64,000 nucleotides of DNA from Terrabacter sp. 28 (GTDB taxonomy: Bacteria; Actinomycetota; Actinomycetes; Actinomycetales; Dermatophilaceae). The stretch spans positions 210,346 through 274,345 of the forward strand of contig JYOE01000011.1 in assembly GCA_000955875.1 (NCBI GenBank), in the 5' to 3' direction. Under the pieces are notes generated by a model, which was not told where the DNA came from, did not search any database, and saw nothing but the letters and a program-made list of their open reading frames with translations. The position numbers and the translations under genes are program-made. Position 1 is the stretch's first letter; the number at the start of each line of letters is the position of its first letter. This document shows, piece after piece, positions 45,855 to 55,517 of the stretch.

Positions 45855-47104
45855 CCACGCCCGCCCAGAAGTCCACCTGGCTCGACGTCCCCGACGACCA
45901 CCCCTTCGGCATCCACACGCTGCCCTACGGCGTCTTCAGCACGAGCGACGACCCCACTCGCCGGGTGGGGGTGCGCATCGGCGACCTGGTGCTCGACGCC
46001 GGTGCCGTTGCCGCGGTGGGTCGTGACGCAGGGCTCGTCGGCGACGGCCCCGACCTCGCGACCGCGTGGCTGACGCCGAACCTCAACGCGTTCCTGGCCC
46101 TCGGCCGTCCCGCGTGGACGGTGGCGCGCGAGTGGCTCGTCGAGGTCCTCACCGACGAGGTGCACCGCGCGGGCGTGTCCCCCCACGTGCACCCGATCGC
46201 CGAGGCCGAGCTCCACCTACCCGTCGAGGTCGCGGACTACGTCGACTTCTACGCGAGCGAGGACCACGCGAGCAACGTCGGCAAGATCTTCCGGCCCGAC
46301 AACGCCGCGCTGCCGCCGAACTGGAAGCACCTTCCCATCGGCTACCACGGCCGCGCGGGCACGGTCGTCGTCTCCGGCACCGACGTCGTCCGACCGACCG
46401 GCCAGCGCAAGGCGCCGTCCGACCCCGCCCCCCTCTTCGGCCCCAGCATCCGTCTCGACATCGAGGCCGAGCTCGGCTACGTCGTCGGCGGCTCGACGGA
46501 GCTCGGTTCTCGGGTCTCCGTCGACGACGCGGCCGACCACCTCTTCGGCGTCGTCATCCTCAACGACTGGAGCGCCCGCGACATCCAGGCCTGGGAGTAC
46601 GTCCCGCTCGGGCCCTTCCTCGGCAAGTCGTTCGCGACGTCGGTCTCGGCGTGGGTGACGCCGCTCGACGCGCTCGCCGATGCACGCATCCCCCTTCCGG
46701 GACAGTCCGATCCGCAGGTCCTGCCCTACCTTCAGGGTGATGCGTTCGGCCTCGACGTCCACGTGGAGGTCGCCCTCAACGGCACGGTCGTCTCGCGCCC
46801 CGAGCACTCCGCGATGTACTGGTCACCGGCCCAGATGCTGGCGCACCTGACGGTCAACGGAGCGTCCCTGAGGGACGGTGACCTCTTCGCCTCGGGGACC
46901 ATCAGCGGCCCGACCCGCGAGAGCCGCGGCAGCCTGCTCGAGCTGACCTGGAACGCCACCGAGCCGCTCACCCTCGACGACGGCACGACCCGCGGCTTTC
47001 TCGAGGACGGCGACACCGTCACGATGACGGCCTGGGCGCCGGGCCCCGACGGCTCCCGCGTCGGCATCGCCGAGGTGACCGGGACGATCGTCCCCGCCCG
47101 CTGA
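45851..47104 (+). CDS. fahA: fumarylacetoacetase
   Basis: A 417-residue enzyme splitting fumarylacetoacetate into fumarate and acetoacetate, the last step of tyrosine catabolism. Motifs: DYVDFYASEDHASNVGKIFR with catalytic His and metal ligand, LPIGYHGRAGTVVVSG, DIEAELGYVVGG, LNDWSARDIQAWEYVPLGPF and LFASGTISGPTRES. Full length for the family (about 420). The GTG overlaps the stop of the upstream unknown gene (GTGA). Confidence 0.94.
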   Translation: MTTPAQKSTWLDVPDDHPFGIHTLPYGVFSTSDDPTRRVGVRIGDLVLDAGAVAAVGRDAGLVGDGPDLATAWLTPNLNAFLALGRPAWTVAREWLVEVLTDEVHRAGVSPHVHPIAEAELHLPVEVADYVDFYASEDHASNVGKIFRPDNAALPPNWKHLPIGYHGRAGTVVVSGTDVVRPTGQRKAPSDPAPLFGPSIRLDIEAELGYVVGGSTELGSRVSVDDAADHLFGVVILNDWSARDIQAWEYVPLGPFLGKSFATSVSAWVTPLDALADARIPLPGQSDPQVLPYLQGDAFGLDVHVEVALNGTVVSRPEHSAMYWSPAQMLAHLTVNGASLRDGDLFASGTISGPTRESRGSLLELTWNATEPLTLDDGTTRGFLEDGDTVTMTAWAPGPDGSRVGIAEVTGTIVPAR

Positions 47105-47115
47105 ACCACGCCGCC

Positions 47116-47252
47116 CGTCGGGAACTGAGCACTCGACGGGACGTCGCGCGTCGGGAACTGAGCACTCGACCATCGAGCGCTCAGTTCCTCACACGGGTGC
47201 GTCTGGTTGAAGAGGTCGAGTGCCCACCTCCCGCCGGGGAAGTGGGCACTCG
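47116..47252. terminator. cluster of hairpins between convergent fahA and MFS genes
   Basis: Two copies of a 22-base direct repeat (47116-47137 and 47149-47170). The second copy forms a 16-bp stem with one mismatch (47154-47169 with 47173-47188, three-base loop). A further 11-bp perfect inverted repeat lies at 47217-47227 with 47242-47252. There is no T-run, but their place between two converging genes fits a bidirectional terminator. Confidence 0.65.
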
Positions 47253-47271
47253 GGTGCGGCGCCGGCCGGCG

Positions 47272-48843
47272 TCAGTGCAGGACGACGGGAGGTGCTGCGG
47301 CCGGGTCGGACTCGTCGTCGAGAAGATGCGACTCCTCGTGCCGCCGCGGTAGGAACCACGCTGCGACGAGGGTCGCCGCGCAGAGGATCGCCGCGATGAG
47401 GAAGGTGCGGCCGTAGACGTCGGCGAGGTCGCTGACTGCCTGGGCCATCCCCTGCGGGCCGAGTCGGTCCTTGACCGAGGGGTCGAACTGGGCACCGAGC
47501 ACGGCCCCGGCTCTCGGCGAGCTGTTGAGGTAGTTGGTGAAGACGACCGAGATGACGGCCACGCCGATCGAGCTCGCGATCTGCTGGGTGATGTTGAGCA
47601 GCGTCGACCCCCGCGCGACCTGGTGGTGGGTCAGCGTCTTGAGCGCCGAGGTCATGATCGGCATCATCGTGCCGCCCATGCCGAGACCCATCACGAAGAG
47701 CACCGGGATGATGTAGCCCCAGTAGGACGTGTCGGGGCCGACCTGCGTCAGCGCGAACATGCCCGCGACGATGGCGACGAGACCGAACGGGACGATGCGC
47801 CCGACGGGGAAGCGGTCGGCGAGCGCCCCGGCGACCGGCATCGTCAGCATCGCGCCGATGCCCTGCGGGACCATGAGGTACGCGGAGTGGAGCGGCGTCT
47901 CGGCGCGCACCTGCTGGAGGTACTGGGGCACGAGCAGCAGCCCGCCGAAGAAGGCCGCACCGAAGAGGAACATGGTGATCGTCGCGACGGTGAGCCGGCG
48001 GTTTCTGAAGAGCCGCAGGTCGAGCAGCGGGTGCCTGGGCCGGAAGCTGTAGAGCACGAAGACGACGATCATCGCGAGGCCCACCAGGCCCGGGACGAGC
48101 ACCTTGGCGGACGAGACGGTGCGCTCGCCCGGGATCGAGCTGACGCCGTAGAGGAAGAGCGCCAGGCCCGGCGACATGAGGAGCATGCCGATGACGTCGA
48201 AGGACTCGGACGGCTCGGGGTTGTCTGCCGGCAGGGCCCACGCGGCATACGCGACGGCGATGATGCCGATCGGCACGTTGATCAGGAAGATCCAGTGCCA
48301 GGAGTAGTTGTCGATGAGCCAGCCGCCCAGGATCGGGCCGAAGATCGGGCCCAGAAGCATCGGGATGCCGAGCACGGCCATGAGCCTGCCCATGCGGTCG
48401 GGACCCGCGGCGCGGGTCATGATCGTCATGCCGAGCGGCATGAGCATGCCGCCACCGAGGCCCTGCAGCACCCGGAAGCCGATGAGCATCTCGATGGAGC
48501 CGGCCGTCGCGCACAGGGCCGAGCCGGCCGTGAAGAGCACGACCGCGAGCATGTAGAGGCGCTTGGTGCCGAACCGGTCGGCCGCCCACCCGGTGAGCGG
48601 GATGACGGTGGCCAGGGCCAGCGTGTAGGCGGTGACCGTCCACGCGACGGTCGAGTAGAGGAGCGGCTGGCCGCCCGGCTGCGCGAAGACCGTCTGGAAC
48701 TTGGTCAGGGCGATGTTGACGACCGTGATGTCGAGGATCGACATGATCGCGCCGAGGACGACGACCCCGGCGACCTTGAGGACGGCCGCGTCGATCTTGT
48801 CGGGGTATGCCGGACCGGCGGGTGGTGCGGTTGGTGCAGACAC
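47272..48843 (-). CDS. MFS drug:H+ antiporter-2 (DHA2/EmrB-QacA) family exporter
   Basis: A 523-residue inner-membrane protein with 14 predicted helices, typical of DHA2. Motif C-like and motif A patterns: SILDITVVNIAL in helix 1, PLTGWAADRFGTKRLYMLAVVLF, LIGFRVLQGLGGGMLMPLGMTIM and GPIFGPILGGWLIDNYSWHWIFLINVPIG. It probably exports lipophilic toxins or metabolites. GTG start chosen as the first sensible start ahead of helix 1. Single gene, convergent with fahA. Confidence 0.9.
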   Translation of the reverse strand: MSAPTAPPAGPAYPDKIDAAVLKVAGVVVLGAIMSILDITVVNIALTKFQTVFAQPGGQPLLYSTVAWTVTAYTLALATVIPLTGWAADRFGTKRLYMLAVVLFTAGSALCATAGSIEMLIGFRVLQGLGGGMLMPLGMTIMTRAAGPDRMGRLMAVLGIPMLLGPIFGPILGGWLIDNYSWHWIFLINVPIGIIAVAYAAWALPADNPEPSESFDVIGMLLMSPGLALFLYGVSSIPGERTVSSAKVLVPGLVGLAMIVVFVLYSFRPRHPLLDLRLFRNRRLTVATITMFLFGAAFFGGLLLVPQYLQQVRAETPLHSAYLMVPQGIGAMLTMPVAGALADRFPVGRIVPFGLVAIVAGMFALTQVGPDTSYWGYIIPVLFVMGLGMGGTMMPIMTSALKTLTHHQVARGSTLLNITQQIASSIGVAVISVVFTNYLNSSPRAGAVLGAQFDPSVKDRLGPQGMAQAVSDLADVYGRTFLIAAILCAATLVAAWFLPRRHEESHLLDDESDPAAAPPVVLH

Positions 48844-49003
48844 AGGTGGGCTCCGATGGTCTTCAGAGGTGAGGAACGGCGACGACGACGCCGTGGCAAC
48901 GGTGGTGGCCGCGCACCCTCGATTGTGCCGCGCACCCCCGACAGCGGTGCAACCCACTTACGCCCCACCCGCCATCCGGGAGGGGACTACGCGTCGACCG
49001 GGC

Positions 49004-49822
49004 TCAGCCCTGCTTGCGGGGCTGCTTGCCCTCGACGACCTGGGTGCCGGCGACCTTGTCGTGCAGGGCCTGCCGCTTGTCGTCCCACAGCGGCCACAGC
49101 CCGTCGAGCAGCGAGAGGAATGGAATGAACTGCCCGGCCAGCGGCACGAGGCGACGCACCACCGCGGTGCCGAGCGGCAGGGGCCCGGGTTCTGCGGCGC
49201 GACGCACGCTGATGCCGACGACCATCTTGCCGGGCGTCTGCGCCGTGGTGGTCCAGAAGATGAGGCAGTAGGCCGTCGTGATGAGCCAGAGGATGAAGGA
49301 GAACTGGAGGGCGGGCCCGGTGAGCTCGCCCTGGATCGCCGTCAGGCGCGCCCGGTCGTTGACCTCCGCTGCCGTCACCATCTCGGAGAACAGCTGGCCC
49401 ATGCGCGGGGTGGCCGCCCAGGAGAGCGCACCACCGACGACGAAGAGGATGATGCCGTCGATGAGCCAGGCCCCGAGACGCTTGCCCCACGACGCGAGCG
49501 GGATGCCGTCGGCGGTGGTGCGGATGTTGTACATCCACTGCGCGTTGGCCGGTGCCTGCTGGTAGGACTGCTGCGGCGTCTGCGACTGGCCCTGCCAACC
49601 GCTCCCCTGCGGCATCGGCGTGGTCGGCGTGGGCGCCGCGGCTCCCGTGCGGTCGGTCGACGACTGGTCACCCCGCGACTGCTGCGGGAGGCCGATGGTG
49701 CTCTTCGACGCCGTCGGCGACTTCTTGGGCGCCGTGTGGTTCGTCCACGACACGCCGTCCCAGTAACGGAGCATGTCGGGTTGGCTCGGGTCGTCGTACC
49801 ACCCGGAGGGCTGCTGGCTCAT
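49004..49822 (-). CDS. DUF2510-RDD domain membrane protein
   Basis: A 272-residue protein. The N-terminus SGWYDDPSQPDMLRYWDGVSWTNHT is the DUF2510 tryptophan-rich motif; a Gln/Pro/Ser-rich linker follows. The RDD domain (about residues 105-255) has SWGKRLGAWLIDGIILFVVGG, a helix with LWLITTAYCLIFWTTTAQTPGKMVVGISV, and VRRLVPLAGQFIPFLSLLDGLWPLWDDKRQALHDKVAGT. Three to four membrane helices. RDD proteins are of uncertain role, some linked to ion transport. Single gene. Confidence 0.88.
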   Translation of the reverse strand: MSQQPSGWYDDPSQPDMLRYWDGVSWTNHTAPKKSPTASKSTIGLPQQSRGDQSSTDRTGAAAPTPTTPMPQGSGWQGQSQTPQQSYQQAPANAQWMYNIRTTADGIPLASWGKRLGAWLIDGIILFVVGGALSWAATPRMGQLFSEMVTAAEVNDRARLTAIQGELTGPALQFSFILWLITTAYCLIFWTTTAQTPGKMVVGISVRRAAEPGPLPLGTAVVRRLVPLAGQFIPFLSLLDGLWPLWDDKRQALHDKVAGTQVVEGKQPRKQG

Positions 49823-50052
49823 GACCCAACTCTGCCACGGCGGGGGTCGCCCGCCCGGCAGCGACCCCAGGACCACGACCTGCCCGGCTTGCCCGGCGAA
49901 TCACGCCTATCGGCCGATATCACGCAATCTCAACACAAGGTTTCCTCAAGGACGCCTCGACACCATGAGCGTGCGGTGGACTCGTCGCCGTCGGGGGGAC
50001 GAGCCGGGGCCGTGGCTCCACCCGGCCGCCGCATCGACACAGGAGGATGGCC

Positions 50053-52047
50053 ATGTCGCGACGGCACCACAGGCGCTTTTTCACAACCCTGACCGGAACG
50101 GTGGTGGTGGCCGCAGGCCTCGGCTCAGCGTGGCCGGCCTTCGCCGCCGCCATCAACGAGCCACCCGCGGCTCCCCACATCATCATCTCCTTTCCCGAGC
50201 GGGACTTCGTCTCCGCCGACGGCTATGCCCAGGGCGACCCGGTGACCGTCGAGGTGATCCGCAGTGGCTTCACGGTCGGGATCGCCCACGTCGACCCGCA
50301 GGACGACCTCACGACGCCGGGGTTCGACGGGCTGGTGGAGGTCAACCACCCCGGCGGCGGCTGCTGGGAGACCGTCACCCCGGACATCCGGCCCGGTGAC
50401 GTCATCAGGACGACCACCGCCTCCGGCACCGTCGACCAGACGACGACGGCGGGCGTCACCGTGACGCAGCCGGCCACCGCGATCAACGCCGACACGATCC
50501 AGATCAAGGGCACTGCCGTCGCCCTCGGTGGCGGGCCGATCCCCGTCGACCAGGTCGAGGCGCGGGTCATCGCCGGCGGGCAGCGCTTCGTCGTCAACAA
50601 CCGGCGCGACCTCCGGGCCGACGCCGTGGGCGGCGACGGGGTCCTCGCCTACGACGGGCCCGGCCTCACGACGTGGACGGCCACCATCAGCGGTCTCGAC
50701 GGTGTCGACCCGGTCAGCGGAGTCAGCGACATCCAGCGCGCCACGAGCTCGCAGAACGAGAGCCGCGGCATGTGGCTGGGAACGAACCCGCTGGCCGGCA
50801 CCGAGCTGACCATCTTCGAGTTCGGTCAGGTGGGCGGTCCCGGCGCACCCTGCACGGCGCCCGCCGACCGCGGACCGAGCACGCCCGACATGGCCGCCGC
50901 CAGCGACACCGGCGCCTCGGCCACCGACAACGTCACGAGCAGCACGACGCCGACGTTCGGCGGAGTGCGTGGGCTCGCCACCGCCGACACGATCAACCTC
51001 TTCATCGACGGCAGCCCGGCGGGCACCACGGCGCCTGCCGCCAACGGCACCTGGTCGATCACGCCGACGACCCCGCTCACGGACGGAGTCCACACCGTCC
51101 AGGCCGAGGAATCCACTGGCCTGAACCCGCCGACCATGGGTCTGGGTTCCCTGTCGATCACGGTCGACACCGCCGCACCGGCGACGAGCATCACCTCCGG
51201 CCCCGCTGTCGCGGGCACCGCGCGGACGGTCACGTGGCGCTTCTCGAGTGAGCCCGGGTCGAGCTTCACGTGCTCGCTGACACCGGGCTCGGCCGCCTCG
51301 GCCTGCGCCAGCGGCAAGGTCTACGGCCCGCTCGCCGACGGGCGCTACACCTTCACCGTCGGGGCGACGGACCTCGCCGGCAACGTCGGAGCGAACCGCT
51401 CCGCACCCTTCGCCGTCGGCGTGGCTCCCACCGTGACCGCGCGCTCGCCGCTCCCGGGCCAGAGCCGCATCGGGCAGACCGCGAACGTCACCGCCACGCT
51501 GAGCCGCGCGGTCAACGCGGCCACCGTCAACGGCGCCACGTTCGTGCTCCGTTCGCCGAGCGGGGCGGTCGTCCCGGCCGTCGTCAGCTACAACGCGACG
51601 ACTCGGGTGGCCACCCTCAACCCGAACGCGACCCTGGCGGCCGACACCCGCTACGTCGCGAGCATCACGAGCGGCATCAAGAGCGCCGACTTCGGGATCG
51701 CCACGTCGGCGACGACGTGGACGTTCCTCACGGGCCCTGCGCCGGTCGTCAACTTCCGCACCCCCGCCTCGGGCGCTGTGGGAGTGGGCCGCACAAGCAA
51801 CGTGACCGTCGGGTTCAACGAGCCGGTCACCGGCGTGAGCCGGACCTCGGTGGTCCTGCGCTCACCGAGCGGCGCCACCGTCTCGGCGGTCGTCACCTAC
51901 AACGCGACCACGCGCCGAGTGACGCTCAACCCGAGCGCCACCCTCGCAGCGCGGACGCGCTACACCTTCAGCCTCACCTCGGGCATCCGTGACCTGGCTG
52001 GCAACATCCTGACGCCGAGCACGGTGGCCTTCACCACCGGAGCCTGA
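50053..52047 (+). CDS. secreted protein with Ig-like and Big_5-type repeats
   Basis: A 664-residue exported protein. Signal peptide: RRHHRRFF, hydrophobic TTLTGTVVVAAGLGSAWPAFA with cleavage near AFA. After a unique N-terminal 280 residues come an Ig-like bacterial adhesin-type segment (DTINLFIDGSPAGTT), a further beta-sandwich with two cysteines, and two C-terminal Big_5-like repeats, each with YNATTR, LNPxATLAA.TRY and SITSGI/SLTSGI. No cell-wall sorting signal is seen, so it is probably released. The ATG at 50053 has AGGAGG at correct spacing; the one six bases upstream is too close. Possibly an adhesin or matrix protein. Confidence 0.85.
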   Translation: MSRRHHRRFFTTLTGTVVVAAGLGSAWPAFAAAINEPPAAPHIIISFPERDFVSADGYAQGDPVTVEVIRSGFTVGIAHVDPQDDLTTPGFDGLVEVNHPGGGCWETVTPDIRPGDVIRTTTASGTVDQTTTAGVTVTQPATAINADTIQIKGTAVALGGGPIPVDQVEARVIAGGQRFVVNNRRDLRADAVGGDGVLAYDGPGLTTWTATISGLDGVDPVSGVSDIQRATSSQNESRGMWLGTNPLAGTELTIFEFGQVGGPGAPCTAPADRGPSTPDMAAASDTGASATDNVTSSTTPTFGGVRGLATADTINLFIDGSPAGTTAPAANGTWSITPTTPLTDGVHTVQAEESTGLNPPTMGLGSLSITVDTAAPATSITSGPAVAGTARTVTWRFSSEPGSSFTCSLTPGSAASACASGKVYGPLADGRYTFTVGATDLAGNVGANRSAPFAVGVAPTVTARSPLPGQSRIGQTANVTATLSRAVNAATVNGATFVLRSPSGAVVPAVVSYNATTRVATLNPNATLAADTRYVASITSGIKSADFGIATSATTWTFLTGPAPVVNFRTPASGAVGVGRTSNVTVGFNEPVTGVSRTSVVLRSPSGATVSAVVTYNATTRRVTLNPSATLAARTRYTFSLTSGIRDLAGNILTPSTVAFTTGA

Positions 52048-52104
52048 CGCCTGACCTGACCGGGACCGCGGTCGCCCCCCCTCGCGTGGGACCGGGAAGA
52101 AGGA

Positions 52105-52140
52105 TCCGCCCCCACGTCCGTCGACGGACGTGGGGGCGGA
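52105..52140. terminator. bidirectional terminator hairpin
   Basis: A perfect 16-bp GC-rich stem (52105-52120 with 52125-52140) with a TCGA loop lies between the converging secreted-protein gene and hppD. There is no T-run on either strand. Confidence 0.75.
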
Positions 52141-52178
52141 GTCCTGCCCGGTAGTGGGCGGTGCGCCTGCGGAAGGTC

Positions 52179-53528
<1,350 letters not shown>

Positions 53529-53530
53529 TC

Positions 53531-54055
53531 ATGACCGCGACCGCTGGGCTGGGTGCTCGCACCGCCGTCGACGCCCTCGACTGCCGCATCCTGCTGCTCC
53601 TGCTCAACGAGCCGGGCGTCGGCGTGCTCGGCGCGTCACGCCGGCTGGGCGTGGCCCGTGGCACCGTCCAGGCCCGCATCGACCGCCTCCAGCGCACCGG
53701 CGTGCTGCGCTCCATGGCCCCCGACGTCGACCCGGCGGCGCTCGGCTACCCCGTGACCGCGTTCTGCACCCTCGAGATCCGTCAGGGCCGCGGCGGCCAC
53801 TCCCCCGTCGTCGAGCACCTCGCCGCGATCCCGGAGGTGCTCGAGGCGCACACCATCACCGGCTCGGGAGACGTGCTCATCCGCATCGTCGGGCGCGACA
53901 ACGCGGACCTGCAGCGCGTCATCGACCAGGTCGTCGACGACGCGCACGTCACCCGCGCCTCGACCGTCATCTCGCTCGCCACCCGACTCGACCACCGCAC
54001 CGTCCCCCTCGTCGAGCACCTGCTCGACCTCGCCCAAGGAGAGCCGCACCCGTGA
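53531..54055 (+). CDS. Lrp/AsnC-family transcriptional regulator
   Basis: A 174-residue regulator with N-terminal helix-turn-helix (LDCRILLLLLNEPGVGVLGASRRLGVARGTVQARIDRLQ) and a C-terminal RAM ligand-binding domain (VLEAHTITGSGDVLIRIVGRDNADLQRVI). Divergent from hppD, it likely controls tyrosine degradation in response to an aromatic amino acid or 4-hydroxyphenylpyruvate (inference). Its stop overlaps the start of the GH13 gene (GTGA). Confidence 0.9.
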   Translation: MTATAGLGARTAVDALDCRILLLLLNEPGVGVLGASRRLGVARGTVQARIDRLQRTGVLRSMAPDVDPAALGYPVTAFCTLEIRQGRGGHSPVVEHLAAIPEVLEAHTITGSGDVLIRIVGRDNADLQRVIDQVVDDAHVTRASTVISLATRLDHRTVPLVEHLLDLAQGEPHP

Positions 54056-55377
54056 CCGCCGAAACCGTGAGCGCCAACCCCTACGCCCCGAGAGCCGACG
54101 TCGAGCTGACCCACCCCGAGTGGGCCAGGAGTGCGACGATCTACCAGATCAACCAGCGTCACTTCACGCCCGAGGGCACCTTCCGGGCCGCGGAGGCCCA
54201 CCTGCCACGACTGCGTGACCTGGGCATCGACATCGTCTGGCTGATGCCGGTGCACCCGATCGGCGAGCAGAACCGCAAGGGAGTGCTCGGCAGCCCGTAC
54301 GCCGTCAAGGACTACCTCGCGGTCAACCCGGAGTTCGGCACGCTCGAGGACCTGCGCCACTTCGTCGCGACCGCGCACGACCTCGGGCTGCACGTCATCC
54401 TCGACTGGGTCGCCAACCACACCGCGTGGGACAACCCGCTCGTCACCGAGCACCCCGACTGGTACGCCCGTGACTGGAAGGGCGACTTCCGTCCCACCCC
54501 GTGGTGGGACTGGGACGACATCATCGACCTCGACTACGGCAACGAGGACCTGCGTCGCTACATGACCGAGGCGATGGCGTACTGGGTGCGCGAGGTCGAC
54601 GTCGACGGGTTCCGTTGCGACGTGGCCGGATTCGTGCCCGTCGACTTCTGGGACAACGTGCGTCGCGAGCTCGACGCGATCAAGCCGGTCTTCATGCTCG
54701 CCGAGTGGGAGTCGCGCGACCTCCACGTGCGCGCCTTCGACATGACGTACGCGTGGAGCTGGAACGACACCCTTCACAAGATCGCGCACGGCAAGGCCGA
54801 CGTCGAGGCGCTCAAGGTGTACTACGCGTGGAACGACCGCTTCTACCAGCGCGACGCCTACCGCATGCTCTTCGTCAGCAACCACGACAAGAACGCGTGG
54901 GAGGGCACGGAGTACGAGCAGTTCGGCGACGCGCTCGAGCCCGCGATCGTGCTGTCCGTCGTCAGCGAGGGCATGCCGCTCGTCTACAACGGCCAGGAGG
55001 CCGGCAGCGACAGGAGGCTGGTCTTCTTCGACAAGGACGAGATCGAGTGGCGCGAGGACGAGCAGGGAGAGCTCTACCGCCGGCTCTTCGCGCTGAAGAA
55101 GCAGCACCCGGCCCTGTGGAACGGCGCCGCCGGTGGGCGGATGGTGCGGGTGCCGAACTCGGCCGAGGCTGCGGTGCTCAGCTTCGTCCGGGCCGTGGGC
55201 GACGACCGTGTCCTCGGCGCGTTCAACTTCAGCGGCGAGGATCAGACGGTGGTGCTCGGTGACGGCCCCCAGACCGGGTCGTGGCGTGACGCCTTCACGG
55301 GCGAGACCCTCGAGCTCGCCGTGGGTCAGTCGTACACGCTCCCGGCCTGGGGCTACCAGGTCCTCGTCGGCGCCTGA
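54052..55377 (+). CDS. GH13 alpha-amylase family enzyme
   Basis: A 441-residue cytoplasmic GH13 enzyme. Conserved regions: ILDWVANHTAWDN (I), DVDGFRCDVAGF with nucleophile Asp (II), VFMLAEWESRD with acid/base Glu (III) and LFVSNHDKNAWEG with the third Asp (IV). N-terminal ATIYQINQRHFTPEGTFRAAEAHL and a short C-terminal beta domain complete it. The GTG overlaps the Lrp gene's stop, an odd pairing for a sugar enzyme. No signal peptide. It could act on maltodextrin, trehalose-type or sucrose-type glucosides; specificity is not clear. Confidence 0.9.
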   Translation: MTAETVSANPYAPRADVELTHPEWARSATIYQINQRHFTPEGTFRAAEAHLPRLRDLGIDIVWLMPVHPIGEQNRKGVLGSPYAVKDYLAVNPEFGTLEDLRHFVATAHDLGLHVILDWVANHTAWDNPLVTEHPDWYARDWKGDFRPTPWWDWDDIIDLDYGNEDLRRYMTEAMAYWVREVDVDGFRCDVAGFVPVDFWDNVRRELDAIKPVFMLAEWESRDLHVRAFDMTYAWSWNDTLHKIAHGKADVEALKVYYAWNDRFYQRDAYRMLFVSNHDKNAWEGTEYEQFGDALEPAIVLSVVSEGMPLVYNGQEAGSDRRLVFFDKDEIEWREDEQGELYRRLFALKKQHPALWNGAAGGRMVRVPNSAEAAVLSFVRAVGDDRVLGAFNFSGEDQTVVLGDGPQTGSWRDAFTGETLELAVGQSYTLPAWGYQVLVGA

Positions 55378-55463
55378 GTCCGCCCGATCGACCCGCGCGA
55401 ATTCTGGGCCGAAACGCGCCGAAACCGCTGACGCGGGAGGGGTCGATCCGCGAGGATGGAGGT

Positions 55464-55501
55464 GCGTACCCGTCGGTGCTCCCCTGTCCCGGCGGGTACG
55501 C
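55464..55501. terminator. hairpin between convergent GH13 and nucleotidase genes
   Basis: A 9-bp perfect inverted repeat, GCGTACCCG with CGGGTACGC, 20-base loop. A second, longer-range inverted repeat (GATCGACCC at 55386-55394 with GGGTCGATC at 55440-55448) precedes it. No T-run. Likely shared termination region. Confidence 0.55.
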
Positions 55502-55517
55502 CCTCTGTCCCGTGGCC

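Noticed and set aside
47623..49128. Plus-strand 501-codon frame opposite the MFS gene
   Set aside because: Low-complexity Arg/Glu/His-rich product, antisense to a 14-helix transporter.
49908..49919. Palindrome TATCGGCCGATA as a named operator or riboswitch part
   Set aside because: A single 12-base palindrome without a partner site or adjacent regulator is too little to call.
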